A DNA stretch of 64,000 nucleotides. Source: Nonomuraea wenchangensis. Lineage in GTDB: Bacteria; Actinomycetota; Actinomycetes; Streptosporangiales; Streptosporangiaceae. The notes below the pieces were generated by a model that was given only the letters and a program-made list of their open reading frames with translations, did no database searches and was not told where the DNA came from. The stretch covers positions 186,001 to 250,000 of the forward strand of contig NZ_FOHX01000009.1 of the NCBI RefSeq assembly GCF_900111685.1, in the 5' to 3' direction. Below are positions 36,761-44,576 of the stretch, in pieces; position 1 is the first letter of the stretch; each line of letters begins with the position of its first letter. The position numbers and the translations under genes were made by a program.

Positions 36761-38040
36761 CCCCGGCCCGCCTGGTCGCGGGGCTGCGGCGGCGGGGCGG
36801 CGTGGCGCGGGGCGGGGCGGCGGGGCTGGCGGCGGCCGGGGTGTCGGCGGCTGCGCAGTTCGCGCTGGTCGTGGTGGTGACGCGGGCGGTGAGCGCGGCC
36901 GAGGCCGGGGCGTTCTTCGCGGCCACCGCCGTGGTGCTCATGGCGGCCGGCGTCGCGAAACTGGACGCGGGGAACGGGCTGGTGTTCTTCATCGCCCGCG
37001 CGAAGGCGTCCGCACATCACGGCACCTCCGGATATGTCAGGGCGGCGACCGTTCCGTGCGCGGTGGCGGCCATCGTGGCCACCGCGCTGCTGTGGCCGAG
37101 GGTGGGGCCGGTGGCGGCGATCGTGCCGGTCATCGTGCTCGGCGACGTGCTGCTGGCCGCCACCCGCGGCTTCGGCTCGCTGCGGCCCACCGTGCTCCTG
37201 GACGGCATGGCGCTGCCCGCCGCGCAGCTCGTGCTGGTCGCCGCCGCGGCCCTCGCCGGGCGGCCGGAGTGGCTGCCGCTCGCGTGGGCGCTCCCGTACG
37301 CGCCGGTGCTGGTCCTCGCGGCCCTCGCGGTACGAAAGCGGACGCCACGCGGCCCCGGCCTGCCGGGGGCGGGGCGTGACCTGTGGCGCTACACCGCTCC
37401 CCGGTCGTTCGCGGGCGCGATCCAGGCCGTCTTCCAGCGGCTGGACGTCGTGGTCGTCGCGCTGCTCGCCGGGCCCGCGCAGGCCGCCGTCTACACCGCC
37501 GCCACCCGGTTCAAGGTCGTGGGCCAGCTCGCGAACCAGGGGCTGACCCAGGCCGTACAGGCCCGGCTGGTGAGCGCGCTGGCGCTGGGCGAGCTGGCGC
37601 GGGCCAGGGAGCTCTACCAGACGGCGACCGTCTGGCTGGTGCTGCTGACCTGGCCGGTGTGGCTGGCGTACGCGGCGCTGGCCCCGTGGCTGCTGGCCGT
37701 GTTCGGGCCCGCGTACGGCACGGCGGCGCCGGTCGCGCTGGTGCTCGCGGGCACGATGATGGTGGCCACGGCCTGCGGGATGGTGGACGTCGTGCTCACC
37801 GCCGCCGGGCACACCGGCCTGAGCCTGCTCAACCTGCTGGCGGCGATCGCCTGCACGCTGGTCCTGGACCTGGCGCTGGTGCCCGCGCACGGGGCGCTCG
37901 GCGCGGTGGCCGGATGGTCGGGCGGGGTGCTGGTGAAGAACCTGCTGCCGCTGTGGCAGCTCCACCGGCGTTACGGGCTGCGCCCGTTCGGCCGGCACAC
38001 GGCGGCGGCGCTGCGCCTCCACACCTGGGCCGCCGCATGA
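36748..38040 (+). CDS. Wzx-type polysaccharide flippase
   Basis: A 430-residue MOP-superfamily transporter with about twelve helices and few charged residues. It is preceded by a short Arg/Gly-rich N-terminus (LVAGLRRRGGVARGGAAGLA). It would flip lipid-linked repeat units to the outer face before polymerisation. The central DLWRYTAPRSFAGAIQAVFQ and the repeated helix pairs fit the polysaccharide biosynthesis protein family. The GTG start overlaps the upstream sulfotransferase and the stop overlaps the next gene (ATGA). Confidence 0.8.
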   Translation: MATVTPARLVAGLRRRGGVARGGAAGLAAAGVSAAAQFALVVVVTRAVSAAEAGAFFAATAVVLMAAGVAKLDAGNGLVFFIARAKASAHHGTSGYVRAATVPCAVAAIVATALLWPRVGPVAAIVPVIVLGDVLLAATRGFGSLRPTVLLDGMALPAAQLVLVAAAALAGRPEWLPLAWALPYAPVLVLAALAVRKRTPRGPGLPGAGRDLWRYTAPRSFAGAIQAVFQRLDVVVVALLAGPAQAAVYTAATRFKVVGQLANQGLTQAVQARLVSALALGELARARELYQTATVWLVLLTWPVWLAYAALAPWLLAVFGPAYGTAAPVALVLAGTMMVATACGMVDVVLTAAGHTGLSLLNLLAAIACTLVLDLALVPAHGALGAVAGWSGGVLVKNLLPLWQLHRRYGLRPFGRHTAAALRLHTWAAA

Positions 38041-38921
38041 GCGCCGCGCCCGTGCTGGTCACCGGGCTGCCCCGGAGCGGCACGAGCTGGGCGGGCAAGA
38101 TGCTGGCGGCCGGCGGCGGGCTTGTCTACGTCAACGAGCCGCTCAACCCCCAGCACCCGCCCGGCCGCTGCCCCGGCGTGCTGGCCGCCGAGGTCACCCA
38201 TCGTTTCCAGTACATCTGCGACGACAACGACGAGGTGTGGCTGCCCGCCTTCCTCGACACGGTCGCGCTGCGCTACCGCTGGGGTGCCGAGCTGCGCGCG
38301 AACCACCGCCCGTACGATCTGGCCCGCCTGCTCCGCTACGGCGGCGCCTTCGCCCACGGCCGGCTGACCGGACGCCGGGCGCTGCTGGACGACCCGTTCG
38401 CGGTGCTGAGCGCGGGCTGGTTCGCCCGGCGGCTGGGCTGCCGGGTGATCGCGCTGGTGCGCGAGCCGGTGTCGTTCGTGGCGAGCTGGCGGCGGCTCGG
38501 CTGGCGCGCCGACCTCCGCGACCTGCTGGACCAGCCGCTGCTCGTCCGCGACCACCCCGAGCTCGCCGCCCTCGACCCCGCGGCCGACGGCCTCGCCGCG
38601 ATCGCCGCACTCTGGCGGGTCACCCGGACGATCCTGGCCGGCACGCCCGGGATCCTCGTCGTCTCCTACGAGTCCCTTGCCGCCGACCCCCTCAAGGGCT
38701 TCCGCGACCTGTACGACCACGCCGGCCTGCCCTGGACACCGTCCGCCGCCCGCCGCGTCCACCGCGCCTGCACCGGGTCGTCGTCGGCGGGCGGCGCGTT
38801 CCGCTGGTCCGGCCTGTCGCGTACGGCCTACCGCCGCATGGACTCCCGCCAGGCGCTCGCCACCGCCACCCGTGGCCTCAGCCAGGAGGACGCCGCCCGC
38901 GTCCGCGCCCTCACCGCCTGA
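38037..38921 (+). CDS. Sulfotransferase (second of three)
   Basis: A 294-residue sulfotransferase. The phosphosulfate loop is VLVTGLPRSGTSWAGKMLAA at the very N-terminus. The second PAPS site is RVIALVREPVSFVASWRRLG. KAPS-type spacing and a Trp/Arg-rich middle fit carbohydrate or lipid sulfotransferases. It is only distantly like the first one, so the two probably sulfate different positions. It is the last gene of the forward operon, and its stop overlaps the convergent WecG-type gene by 11 bases. Confidence 0.82.
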   Translation: MSAAPVLVTGLPRSGTSWAGKMLAAGGGLVYVNEPLNPQHPPGRCPGVLAAEVTHRFQYICDDNDEVWLPAFLDTVALRYRWGAELRANHRPYDLARLLRYGGAFAHGRLTGRRALLDDPFAVLSAGWFARRLGCRVIALVREPVSFVASWRRLGWRADLRDLLDQPLLVRDHPELAALDPAADGLAAIAALWRVTRTILAGTPGILVVSYESLAADPLKGFRDLYDHAGLPWTPSAARRVHRACTGSSSAGGAFRWSGLSRTAYRRMDSRQALATATRGLSQEDAARVRALTA

Positions 38922-39693
38922 CCAGCCGCGCGGCCAGGCCCCGGGCGAGCAGGCGGGCCGCGAACGGCAGGTCGTCCACCAGATAACGGCGGGCCAGCCG
39001 GCCCGGCTCCGTGGCGAGGCGGAACGCCCACTCCAGGCCCGCCCGCCGCATCCACCACGGCGCCCTCGGCACCATGCCGGCCGCGAACGCGAGCGCCGCC
39101 CCGCATCCCAGGAACCACGCCCCCGGCAGGTCGCGCCGCAGCTCGGCGATGAGGAGGTCCTGCCGGGGGAAGCCGAGGCCGACGAAGACCAGCCGGGGAC
39201 GGGCCGTGACGACCCTGCGCAGCACGGCGGCCCGCCCCTCGCGGCAGGAGTCGAAGCCGTGGGCGGGCGCATGCGCGCCGCAGATCCGCAGCCCGGGAAA
39301 GGCCCTGACGAGCTCGCGGGCGGCCCGCTCGGGAGCGCCGTAGGGGCCGCCGAGCAGGTAGACCGGCCATCCGTGGCGGGCGGCCCGCGCGCTGAGCGCC
39401 CGCAGCAGGTCGGCGCCGGTGACCCGTTCCGGCAGCGGCGTGCCCAGCAGCCGCGCCGCCCAGACCAGCGGCATGCCGTCGGCCACGACGAGGTCGGCCG
39501 AGGCCACGAGCCGCCCGAGCGCGGGGTCGGCGGCGGCGAGGCGGCAGATGTCCACGTTGGGGGTGACGATCCGGCCGCCCCGCCCGGCGGCCAGCTCGGC
39601 CGCCACCCGCTCGACGACGTCGTGCTCGCGGACCGGGTCCAGCCCCAGCCCGCCGACCCTGATCCGCCGGGGCGCGGTCGCGAGCAGGGTCAT
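38911..39693 (-). CDS. WecG/TagA/CpsF-family glycosyltransferase
   Basis: A 260-residue GT26 enzyme that adds the second sugar to a polyprenyl-linked primer. The family core is clear: RIVTPNVDICRLAAADPALG, SADLVVADGMPLVWAARLLG with the catalytic Asp, YLLGGPYGAPERAA and RLVFVGLGFPRQDLLIAELR. The C-terminus is rich in Arg and aromatic residues (membrane contact). It is the last gene of the reverse operon and overlaps the GT2 gene by four bases. Confidence 0.87.
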   Translation of the reverse strand: MTLLATAPRRIRVGGLGLDPVREHDVVERVAAELAAGRGGRIVTPNVDICRLAAADPALGRLVASADLVVADGMPLVWAARLLGTPLPERVTGADLLRALSARAARHGWPVYLLGGPYGAPERAARELVRAFPGLRICGAHAPAHGFDSCREGRAAVLRRVVTARPRLVFVGLGFPRQDLLIAELRRDLPGAWFLGCGAALAFAAGMVPRAPWWMRRAGLEWAFRLATEPGRLARRYLVDDLPFAARLLARGLAARLVRR

Positions 39694-40601
39694 ATGCCGT
39701 GCCCCCGGTCGTGCAGCCGGGACAGCACCGCCGGCGCGGAGACCAGCCCGGCCGCCACCGCGAGCGCGATCGGCGCGCGCGGCTCGGCCGGACGGGAGGC
39801 GAGGGCGCGGGCGGCCCAGCGCAGGGCCGCCCGCCGGTGGCCCAGCGCGGCGTGCCCGAAGGCGAGCTGCCCGTAGACGCGGGCCGCGCCGCGCGGGTCC
39901 ACGGCCAGCTCGGGGTGCCGGGCGAGCATCCAGTCGAGGCCGGCGATGCGGTCCGCCCAGCGGGCGGCGTAGTGGGAGGAGCCCCAGCGGACCCGTACGA
40001 GCGGCCGGTCGACGTAGGTGATCGGGTGGCGCTTGGCGGCGCGCAGGGCGAGGTCCCAGTCTTCGTTCTGGCCGCCGGGCGCGCTCTCGTCGGGGCGTGG
40101 GGCGCCGCGCTCGAACAGGAACGTCGAGGAGTGGACCATGACCATGCGGGAGCGTACGAGGTCGGCGGCGCTCACCGTGGACGTCCCCGCGAGGCGCGGC
40201 ACCCGGTGACCGCCGTGCTCGACCTCGATGCCGCAGCTCGCGAACTCGCCCCCGCCCCGGCGCAGCGCGCGGAGCTGGGCGGCGAGCTTGCCCGGCAGCC
40301 ACAGGTCGTCGTCGTCGCAGAAGGCGGCCAGGTCGGCGGCGTCGAGGGCGTCGAGGCCGGTGTTGCGGGCTCCGGGCAGGCCGGGCGTACGCGTGTTGGG
40401 CAGCACCAGCACCCGCCGTCGCGCGCCGTCGCCCAGCCCGGCGAGCCCTGCGGCGATCTGGGCCACGGGCCCGCCGCCGTCCACCACGACGACCACTGTC
40501 AGCGTGCCCCAGTGCGCCTGCCCGAGCACGCTCTCGACGGCCTGGCGCAGCAGGACGGGCCGGTCGCCACGGGTGGGGACGACCACGCCGACGGACGTCA
40601 C
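39690..40601 (-). CDS. Family 2 glycosyltransferase
   Basis: A 303-residue GT-A enzyme. The N-terminal beta strand and UDP-binding start are SVGVVVPTRGDRPVLLRQAV. The metal site is LAAFCDDDDLWLPGKL, and the acceptor region has GGQNEDWDLALRAAKRHPI with the usual ED base. The GTG start overlaps the stop of the third sulfotransferase (GTGA). It adds a sugar to the repeat unit; donor and linkage are unknown. The C-terminal 40 residues are Ala-rich. Confidence 0.85.
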   Translation of the reverse strand: MTSVGVVVPTRGDRPVLLRQAVESVLGQAHWGTLTVVVVVDGGGPVAQIAAGLAGLGDGARRRVLVLPNTRTPGLPGARNTGLDALDAADLAAFCDDDDLWLPGKLAAQLRALRRGGGEFASCGIEVEHGGHRVPRLAGTSTVSAADLVRSRMVMVHSSTFLFERGAPRPDESAPGGQNEDWDLALRAAKRHPITYVDRPLVRVRWGSSHYAARWADRIAGLDWMLARHPELAVDPRGAARVYGQLAFGHAALGHRRAALRWAARALASRPAEPRAPIALAVAAGLVSAPAVLSRLHDRGHGI

Positions 40602-41500
40602 GCGGCCCCCCGGTAGCCGTAGCGCAGGCGGAGCGGCCAGGTGAGCAGGCTGACCACGCGCCGGTCGCCCCCGGCCATCGCGGTCGCCCACGAGTCGTCG
40701 CGGCGCAGCTTGACGCGCCCGACCTGGAAGCGCATGGGGTTGCCGGAGACGGTGTGGGACGGCCCGAGCCAGGCGGTGCGCCCGTCGATGAACGACAGCC
40801 CGGCGGCCGTCTCGTCGAGCCCCAGCTCGTGCCCGAGCGCGGCGAGCGCGGGCCCGGGGTCGGCCAGCAGGTCCTCGTAGCGGACGGTGGTGACCGGGAC
40901 GCCGCGCCGCGCGAGCAGCTCCAGCGCGGCGTTCTGGGCCGTCCAGTGCAGGGCGGTGCGGGCGGGACCCCACCGGGTCATCGGCAGGCCGTCCTCGGGC
41001 CGCTCGACGGTGCGGCCCCAGGAGTGGGCGACGGCGCGCGGATCGCGCACCACCTGGACGACCCGGACGTCGATGCCGCCGCTCGCCAGGCAGCAGGCCA
41101 GGGAGGCGTGCTTGCTGGAGTCGACGACCACGCGGGCCCCGGTGGCGGCGTAGAGCCTGCGGTAGACCTGGACGTAGTCGCCGAGGTCGGGATGGGCGAT
41201 GCGCGGGACGCGGCGCGTGCGATCGACCCGCCGGCGCAGCGTGAGCACCCGCTCCGCCAGCCGGGCCGACCATCCTCCGAAGGCGCGCTCCCCCACCTGC
41301 CGCCAGAAGGGACAGGCGGGGAAGGGCGCCCCGCACCCGCAGGGCTGGCCTGCGAGCACTCCCCTTTCCCAGAGATGCACGACCTCGCCGAGGGCCATCA
41401 CGCCGGGCAGCTCGCCGAGGAGCCGTTCGAGCAGCGTGGTGCCGCTGCGCCCCAGACCACCGAGGTAGATCACCTGGGTGGCGTGCTCGTGATCGGTCAA
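40598..41500 (-). CDS. Sulfotransferase (third of three)
   Basis: A 300-residue sulfotransferase. The phosphosulfate loop is IYLGGLGRSGTTLLERLLGE. The second PAPS site is RVVQVVRDPRAVAHSWGRTV. A Cys-rich element (GQPCGCGAPFPACPFW) is typical for a bacterial subfamily. TTG 41500 is the likely start, with GAGG nine bases upstream. It lies 114 bases after cysN in the same direction and overlaps the GT2 gene, linking sulfate activation to transfer in one transcript. Confidence 0.84.
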   Translation of the reverse strand: MTDHEHATQVIYLGGLGRSGTTLLERLLGELPGVMALGEVVHLWERGVLAGQPCGCGAPFPACPFWRQVGERAFGGWSARLAERVLTLRRRVDRTRRVPRIAHPDLGDYVQVYRRLYAATGARVVVDSSKHASLACCLASGGIDVRVVQVVRDPRAVAHSWGRTVERPEDGLPMTRWGPARTALHWTAQNAALELLARRGVPVTTVRYEDLLADPGPALAALGHELGLDETAAGLSFIDGRTAWLGPSHTVSGNPMRFQVGRVKLRRDDSWATAMAGGDRRVVSLLTWPLRLRYGYRGAA

Positions 41501-41614
41501 CGGAGTGGCCTCGCATCAGAACATCGCGCTCAGCGTGGACTATGAGCGCGAACGTGCGACGACCTTATCGCTATGGGTAATCACCCGGTCACGGAACGCC
41601 AGAAAGATCTACCT

Positions 41615-42877
41615 TCAGCGCGCGTCGAGCACCATCCCCGCGCCGACCGTGCCGTTGGTGGCCTCGTCGATGAGGATGAAGCCGCCGGTGAGCCGGTTGC
41701 GCGCGTAGTCGTCGACGAACAGCGGCTGCGTGACCCGCAGCGACACCCGGCCGATCTCGTTGAGGCCGAGCGAGGTGGCCTCCTCGTCGCGGTGCAGGGT
41801 GTTGACGTCGAGCCGGTAGTGCAGGTCGCGGACGAGCGCCCGCGCCGTACGGGTGGTGTGCTTGATCGTCAGCTTGGACCGCGGGGTCAGCTTGACGCCG
41901 TCGGCCATCCAGCAGACCATCGCCTCCAGCTCCTGCGCGACGTGCGGCTGGTTGTTGGGCCGGGCGATCATGTCACCGCGCGAGATGTCGAGGTCGTCCT
42001 CGAAGCGCAGCGTCACCGACATGGGCGGGAACGCCTCCTCCACCGGCCCGTCGAAGGTGTCGATGGAGGCGATGCGGGTGCTCAGCCCGGAGGGCAGGTG
42101 CACGACCTCGTCGCCGGGCTTGAGCACGCCGCCCGCGACCTGTCCGGCGTAACCCCGGTAGTCGTGGAAGGCGTGGTCGGTGGCCCGCTGGGGGCGGATG
42201 ACGTATTGGACGGGGAAGCGCACGTCGGTCAGGTTGCGGTCGGAGGCGATGTGCACGTTCTCCAGGTGGTGCAGCAGCGAGGTGCCGAGATACCAGGGCA
42301 TGTTCTCGCTGCGCGAGACGACGTTGTCGCCGTTGAGCGCGGAGATCGGGATGAAGGTCAGGTCGGAGACGTTGAGCTTGGAGGCGAACGCCGTGAACTC
42401 CTCCCTGATCTCCTCGAAGCGCTCCTGCGCGTAGTCGACGAGGTCCATCTTGTTGACCGCCAGCACCAGGTGGGGCACCCGCAGCAGCGAGGTCAGGAAC
42501 GCGTGCCGCCGCGACTGCTCCAGCACGCCCTTGCGAGCGTCGATGAGGATGATCGCCAGGTCGGCCGTGGAGGCGCCGGTGACCATGTTGCGGGTGTACT
42601 GGATGTGGCCGGGGGTGTCGGCGATGATGAACTTGCGGCGCGGCGTGGCGAAGTAGCGGTAGGCGACGTCGATGGTGATGCCCTGCTCCCGCTCGGCGCG
42701 CAGGCCGTCGGTGAGCAGCGACAGGTCGGTGTACTCGGTGCCCCGGTCGCGGGAGGTGCGTTCGACGGCTTCGAGCTGGTCCTCGAAGATCGCCTTGGAG
42801 TCGAACAGCAGGCGTCCGATGAGGGTGGACTTGCCGTCGTCGACGCTTCCCGCCGTGGCAAAGCGCAGAATGTCCAT
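41615..42877 (-). CDS. cysN: Sulfate adenylyltransferase subunit 1 (GTPase)
   Basis: A 420-residue EF-Tu-like GTPase that drives APS synthesis with CysD. G1 is AGSVDDGKSTLIGRLLFDSK, G3 is IADTPGHIQY and G4 is AVNKMDLVDY. Two beta-barrel domains follow. It has no fused APS kinase, unlike the mycobacterial CysNC, matching the separate cysC at 28.7 kb. Its ATG directly abuts the cysD stop, so the subunits are co-translated. Confidence 0.94.
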   Translation of the reverse strand: MDILRFATAGSVDDGKSTLIGRLLFDSKAIFEDQLEAVERTSRDRGTEYTDLSLLTDGLRAEREQGITIDVAYRYFATPRRKFIIADTPGHIQYTRNMVTGASTADLAIILIDARKGVLEQSRRHAFLTSLLRVPHLVLAVNKMDLVDYAQERFEEIREEFTAFASKLNVSDLTFIPISALNGDNVVSRSENMPWYLGTSLLHHLENVHIASDRNLTDVRFPVQYVIRPQRATDHAFHDYRGYAGQVAGGVLKPGDEVVHLPSGLSTRIASIDTFDGPVEEAFPPMSVTLRFEDDLDISRGDMIARPNNQPHVAQELEAMVCWMADGVKLTPRSKLTIKHTTRTARALVRDLHYRLDVNTLHRDEEATSLGLNEIGRVSLRVTQPLFVDDYARNRLTGGFILIDEATNGTVGAGMVLDAR

Positions 42878-43792
42878 TTAGAAGTAGCCCTCTCGCTTGC
42901 GGTCCTCCATGGCGGCCTCGGACGAGCGGTCGTCGGCCCTGGTGGCCCCGCGCTCGGTGATGCGGGTCGCCGCGATCTCCTCGATGATCTCCTCGACCGT
43001 GGCGGCCTGGGACTGGACGGCCCCGGTGCAGGTCATGTCGCCCACGGTGCGGTAGCGCACGACCGCCTCGAACAGCGGCTCGTCCTCGCCGCGCTGGACC
43101 ACCTCGGAGTCGGGCAGCAGCATGCCGTCGCGCTCGAACACCTTGCGCGTGTGGGCGAAGTAGATGGAGGGGATCTCGATGCCTTCGCGCCGGATGTAGT
43201 CCCAGACGTCCAGCTCGGTCCAGTTGGACAGCGGGAAGACGCGGATGTGCTCGCCCTTGCGGATGCGCGCGTTGTAGAGGTTCCACAGCTCGGGGCGCTG
43301 GTTCTTCGGGTCCCACTGGCCGAAGTCGTCGCGGAAGGAGAACACCCGCTCCTTGGCGCGGGCCTTCTCCTCGTCGCGGCGGGCGCCGCCGAAGACCGCG
43401 TCGAACTCGTGCTCCTCGATCGCGTCGAGCAGCGTGGTGGTCTGCAGGCGGTTGCGCGAGGCGCGCCGCCCGGTGTCCTCCACGACCCTGCCCTGGTCGA
43501 TCGAGTCCTGGACGCTGGCCACGATGAGCCGCGCGCCGAGCTCGCCGGAGCGGCGGTCGCGGAAGTCGATGACCTCGTCGAAGTTGTGGCCCGTGTCGAC
43601 GTGCATGAGGGGGAACGGGATGGCCGCGGGCCAGAACGCCTTCTCCGCGATGCGGAGCATGACGATGGAGTCCTTGCCACCGGAGAAGAGCAGACAGGGG
43701 CGCTCGAACTCGGCCGCCACCTCGCGCATGATGTGGATCGCTTCGGCTTCGAGCACGTCGAGCTGCGACGTTGTGTAGTCGCGCTGCAGCAT
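42878..43792 (-). CDS. cysD: Sulfate adenylyltransferase subunit 2
   Basis: A 304-residue PP-loop ATP pyrophosphatase that forms APS from ATP and sulfate. The PP-loop is LLFSGGKDSIVMLRIAEKAF. Further family segments are FPLMHVDTGHNFDEVIDFRD, FDAVFGGARRDEEKARAKER, and FPLSNWTELDVWDYI. ATG 43792 follows GGAGGAAG. It is 19 bases after cysQ and adjoins cysN. Confidence 0.94.
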   Translation of the reverse strand: MLQRDYTTSQLDVLEAEAIHIMREVAAEFERPCLLFSGGKDSIVMLRIAEKAFWPAAIPFPLMHVDTGHNFDEVIDFRDRRSGELGARLIVASVQDSIDQGRVVEDTGRRASRNRLQTTTLLDAIEEHEFDAVFGGARRDEEKARAKERVFSFRDDFGQWDPKNQRPELWNLYNARIRKGEHIRVFPLSNWTELDVWDYIRREGIEIPSIYFAHTRKVFERDGMLLPDSEVVQRGEDEPLFEAVVRYRTVGDMTCTGAVQSQAATVEEIIEEIAATRITERGATRADDRSSEAAMEDRKREGYF

Positions 43793-43811
43793 GGGAGCTT
43801 CCTCCGGCGGT

Positions 43812-44576
43812 TTAGGCGTGCAGGTCCCGAATCCCGGCGAGCAGGGATGCCGCCAGCTCCGGTAGGGAAACCAGAATATCTGGTAGTGAGGGGTCGGCTT
43901 GGTTGTAGGCCAGCGCGGCGCCGTCCACGCGGCTCGCGTGGGCTCCGGCGGCCTGCGCCACGGCGACCGGCGCGGCGGAGTCCCATTCGTACTGGCCGCC
44001 GGCGTGCACGTACGCCTCCACCTCACCGGTGAGCACGGCGGAGATCTTGGCCCCGGCCGAGCCGATCGGCACCAGATCGGCGCCGACGAGATAGGCGAGC
44101 TTCTGGACGAACTCCGGCGGGCGGGTGCGGCTGACCGCGATGCGGAAGCGCCCGCCGGCGGACGACGGCAGCTTGGGCGGCTCGGCGGTGGTGAGCGTAC
44201 GGCCCTGCGCGGGCAGCGCCACGGCGCCCGCCGCGAGCCGTCCGCGCTCCCAGAGCGCCACGTGCACGGCCCAGTCGGCGCGCCCCTCCTCCGAGAACTC
44301 GCGGGTGCCGTCGAGCGGGTCGACGATCCACACCCGCTCGGCGGACAGGCGGCGCGGGTCGAGCCGCTCCTCGCGGGTGGCCTCCTCCGACAGGACGCTG
44401 TCGCTCGGCCGCAGCCGGGCCAGCGCCTCCATGAGGAAGACGTGGGAGCTGCGGTCGCCCTCGGCCTTCAGCGCGGCCGCGTCGTCGAAGCCCATGCGCC
44501 GGCGAACCTGCAGCAGCCTCTCGCCTGCCTCGTTCGCCAGGTCGGCGGCGACGGCGTGGTCGTCGCGAATCGTCAT
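43812..44576 (-). CDS. cysQ: 3'(2'),5'-bisphosphate nucleotidase (PAP phosphatase)
   Basis: A 254-residue Mg-dependent phosphatase of the inositol-monophosphatase fold. The metal site is VWIVDPLDGTREFSEEGRA, with upstream Glu residues in DSVLSEEATREE, and the second Asp is in GGQYEWDSAAPVAVAQAAG. CysQ-type enzymes hydrolyse PAP, the inhibitory by-product of sulfotransferases (or PAPS). The ATG overlaps the stop of the upstream sugar-transferase gene by one base, tying it to the polysaccharide operon. Confidence 0.88.
   Translation of the reverse strand: MTIRDDHAVAADLANEAGERLLQVRRRMGFDDAAALKAEGDRSSHVFLMEALARLRPSDSVLSEEATREERLDPRRLSAERVWIVDPLDGTREFSEEGRADWAVHVALWERGRLAAGAVALPAQGRTLTTAEPPKLPSSAGGRFRIAVSRTRPPEFVQKLAYLVGADLVPIGSAGAKISAVLTGEVEAYVHAGGQYEWDSAAPVAVAQAAGAHASRVDGAALAYNQADPSLPDILVSLPELAASLLAGIRDLHA

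Noticed and set aside
41573..44032. An 819-residue forward frame opposite cysN and cysD
   Set aside because: Complementary shadow of two clear genes with intact GTPase and PP-loop motifs.
41615..44576. Plain assimilatory sulfate reduction operon
   Set aside because: APS/PAPS reductase and sulfite reductase are absent, while sulfotransferases and glycan genes share the transcript; assimilation may use other copies outside the window.
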